DNA from: Thermomicrobiales bacterium
GTDB taxonomy: Bacteria; Chloroflexota; Chloroflexia; Thermomicrobiales; UBA6265
Length of the DNA: 49,348 bases
NCBI GenBank assembly: GCA_041390825.1
Contig: JAWKPF010000031.1
Span: 1 to 49,348, forward strand
Reading direction: 5' to 3'
The notes below the pieces were generated by a model, which made no database searches, was not told the DNA's origin, and saw only the letters and a program-made list of their open reading frames with translations. Shown one piece after another: positions 47,959 through 49,348 of the stretch. Within the stretch, counting starts at the first letter, position 1. Each line of letters begins with the position of its first letter. The position numbers were made by a program, and so were the translations under genes.

Positions 47959-49348
47959 CTACTCGATCTCGTCGAGCGGCTCTTCGACCTCCTCCTCCGG
48001 GAGGTTGTCTTCCAGTTGCAGCGGAGCAAATCCCAGCGTCAGCGATTGCTCGACGATGTCCCGGCGGATCAATCGCTCAGCATCGCGCAACCGGAAGCGA
48101 AGGTCGTTCTCCGGCAGGACGTCGGTGAGCATTTCACGCACCTGGCGCAAGAGATCGATGGTCTTGTTGAAGGTCAGCACCAGATCGCCCTCAGAGAGTT
48201 CGATCTGCTCGCAGATTTCCACCATCGTCTGCCCCTGCGTCCAGGCTTTGGCAGCGCCGTAGAAACTCGGGTTGTGTCCTTCCGAGATGTAGAGTCCGTT
48301 GTCCCGCTCTTCCCCGAGCACGGCGCGTTCGATGTCGTCCAGTCGACGTCGGAGCTGGATCAGCTCTTTGCTCAGGGTGAAGTGATTGGCGTACCGGAAA
48401 TCGCGGTCGAAGCTAAACCATGAGAAGACCTCGGCCAGGTCCTCGGGTTCGAGATTGTCGAGCACCCCGCGGTCGACGAGCTCGCAGAGAATGAGGGCAT
48501 CGTTGTCGAAGACACTGGCGAGCATGTCCGCCTTTTCGGTCGGATAGCCGCGATAGAGATATCCGAACCGGTTGAGCACCTCGCGAATACCCCGGATGAC
48601 GCCCCGAATGCGCGCTTCCTCGGCATCGGTCTCGCGTTCCAGCACACCTTCCAGGAGCGCGCGTTCTTTCTCCAGATTGTCGACTCGGCGCAGGTTGTCC
48701 CGATGCACCTTTCGCACCGCGCAGGTGTGACACGGATGCTCGTCCCGCGCTCGGTCCAGCGCAGCAAGCTGCTCGCGCGTTTCCGCCAGCGATGCCGTCA
48801 CCGTTGCCAGCTCGCTCGCAACGCGCTCTTCTTCCAGCCGGCGGTGCTCGCGCCGCATCGCGGCCAGGTCGGGTAATCCGAGCTTGCGTACCCGGGTCCA
48901 GAAAGCGGCCAGCTGCCGTCCCGTGACCAGTTTTCCGGCAACCACATCTTCGACTGGCTCTTCAGCTTCGATGAGCGATTCGGGCACCTTGTCGATGCGC
49001 TGGTCGAAGACGTAATCGATCGAACGGTATTCCGGGACGATCTGGACCGAGCGGTCGAAGAGAAAGAGCCCCACGCCAGACGCGGTACGGGCAAGATAGA
49101 CGCCCCACCCCCGGCTGCGGTCATGCACGATCAAGCCCGGATTGGCGGTGCGCAGAACTCTGCGCAATGCCTGGCGTCCCGGTTCGGGCCAGGGCGCGGA
49201 GTCGAGCGACTGTTCGATGCTGGCAGCCTGCTGAGCAATGCGGCGTTCTTTCTGCTCGGCGGTCGTGCGTGTGCCAACGAGCAGCCGGTAGTCCTCGAGC
49301 AGGTCGTCGCCATCCGGCAGCCCGATCAGACATCCCTTGCGCACGCCG
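47959..49348 (-). CDS. Ski2/Mtr4-like RNA helicase (HelY type), C-terminal part
   Basis: The frame is open from TAG at 47959 to the window edge (about 463 codons), so the N-terminal helicase core lies outside. The visible part ends with a DSHCT domain: RFGYLYRGYPTEKADMLASV, ALILCELVDRGVLDNLEPEDLAEVFSWF, YGAAKAWTQGQTMVEICEQIELSEGDLVLTF and the final LRFRLRDAERLIRRDIVEQS. A Cys pair, HPCHTCAVRKVHR, precedes a coiled-coil-like segment. Such proteins unwind RNA with the exosome in eukaryotes; bacterial HelY is less well known. No partner gene is in view. The ATPase motifs cannot be checked here. Confidence 0.88.
   Translation of the reverse strand, partial: GVRKGCLIGLPDGDDLLEDYRLLVGTRTTAEQKERRIAQQAASIEQSLDSAPWPEPGRQALRRVLRTANPGLIVHDRSRGWGVYLARTASGVGLFLFDRSVQIVPEYRSIDYVFDQRIDKVPESLIEAEEPVEDVVAGKLVTGRQLAAFWTRVRKLGLPDLAAMRREHRRLEEERVASELATVTASLAETREQLAALDRARDEHPCHTCAVRKVHRDNLRRVDNLEKERALLEGVLERETDAEEARIRGVIRGIREVLNRFGYLYRGYPTEKADMLASVFDNDALILCELVDRGVLDNLEPEDLAEVFSWFSFDRDFRYANHFTLSKELIQLRRRLDDIERAVLGEERDNGLYISEGHNPSFYGAAKAWTQGQTMVEICEQIELSEGDLVLTFNKTIDLLRQVREMLTDVLPENDLRFRLRDAERLIRRDIVEQSLTLGFAPLQLEDNLPEEEVEEPLDEIE

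Noticed and set aside
1..49348. CRISPR array, prophage, insertion sequence, tRNA or rRNA
   Set aside because: I found no regularly spaced repeats, transposase or integrase motifs, or RNA gene signatures in the gaps.

Overview
The window is GC-rich bacterial chromosome, densely packed, with many genes overlapping by 4 nt (ATGA/GTGA) and frequent GTG and TTG starts. Several secreted proteins begin their mature part with 'QDATP' or 'QEATP', there is a transcriptional T-box, and type I-like PI-lipid genes sit beside dpp-type and rbs-type importers. Together these suggest a Thermomicrobia-like member of the Chloroflexota. This is an inference from style, not from a marker gene. I see no phage, insertion sequence, CRISPR array, tRNA or rRNA.

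Layout. (1) 1-2650: nurA-herA DNA-end-processing pair on the minus strand, herA running off the left edge. (2) 2844-8699: a membrane-anchored endonuclease/exonuclease/phosphatase protein, an epimerase-creatininase pair, a dispersed inverted repeat, then argH and a GNAT acetyltransferase. (3) 8754-14407: an orphan form II CoxL-like molybdenum hydroxylase subunit, an HD-domain protein, a family III CoA-transferase, a secreted Cys-rich protein and a VOC/methylmalonyl-CoA epimerase-like protein. (4) 14822-20394: a complete dipeptide/oligopeptide ABC importer with a Tat-type binding protein and an attenuator hairpin after it. (5) 20482-22448: a lipid operon (GT4 glycosyltransferase, CDP-alcohol phosphatidyltransferase, 49-aa membrane peptide), apparently driven by the leftover start of a lost oxidoreductase gene. 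(6) 22615-27089: nitroreductase, zinc alcohol dehydrogenase with an unusual class II aldolase, nitrilase-family amidase, and a LysM lipoprotein that seems to need a non-canonical start.

(7) 27111-30086 is a persulfide-defence operon: a CstR-like sensor, a CstB-like persulfide dioxygenase-rhodanese fusion, two more rhodaneses and a DUF302 protein. Its promoter carries an ATACCC/GGGTA-type operator inside the 17-bp spacer. (8) 30144-38765 is a catabolic island: a ribose-type ABC importer with two permeases, a GntR/FCD regulator with a probable self-operator and near-leaderless mRNA, a divergent sugar-binding protein, an aldehyde:ferredoxin oxidoreductase and an enolase-superfamily dehydratase. 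Together they read as uptake and oxidation of an unidentified sugar or sugar acid.

(9) 38787-45921, minus strand: a probable lysine-specific T-box, a small basic ORF, dapA, dapB, then hyuA-hyuB-proline dehydrogenase. (10) 46053-49348: two PRC-barrel proteins flanking a membrane-anchored blue-copper protein, then the C-terminal part of a Ski2/HelY-like helicase running off the right edge.

The most unusual points are the CstR/CstB operon with its readable promoter-operator, the T-box plus small ORF ahead of dapA, the fossil start region in front of the glycosyltransferase, and the linkage of a tungsten/molybdenum aldehyde oxidoreductase to a sugar importer and an enolase-superfamily enzyme.
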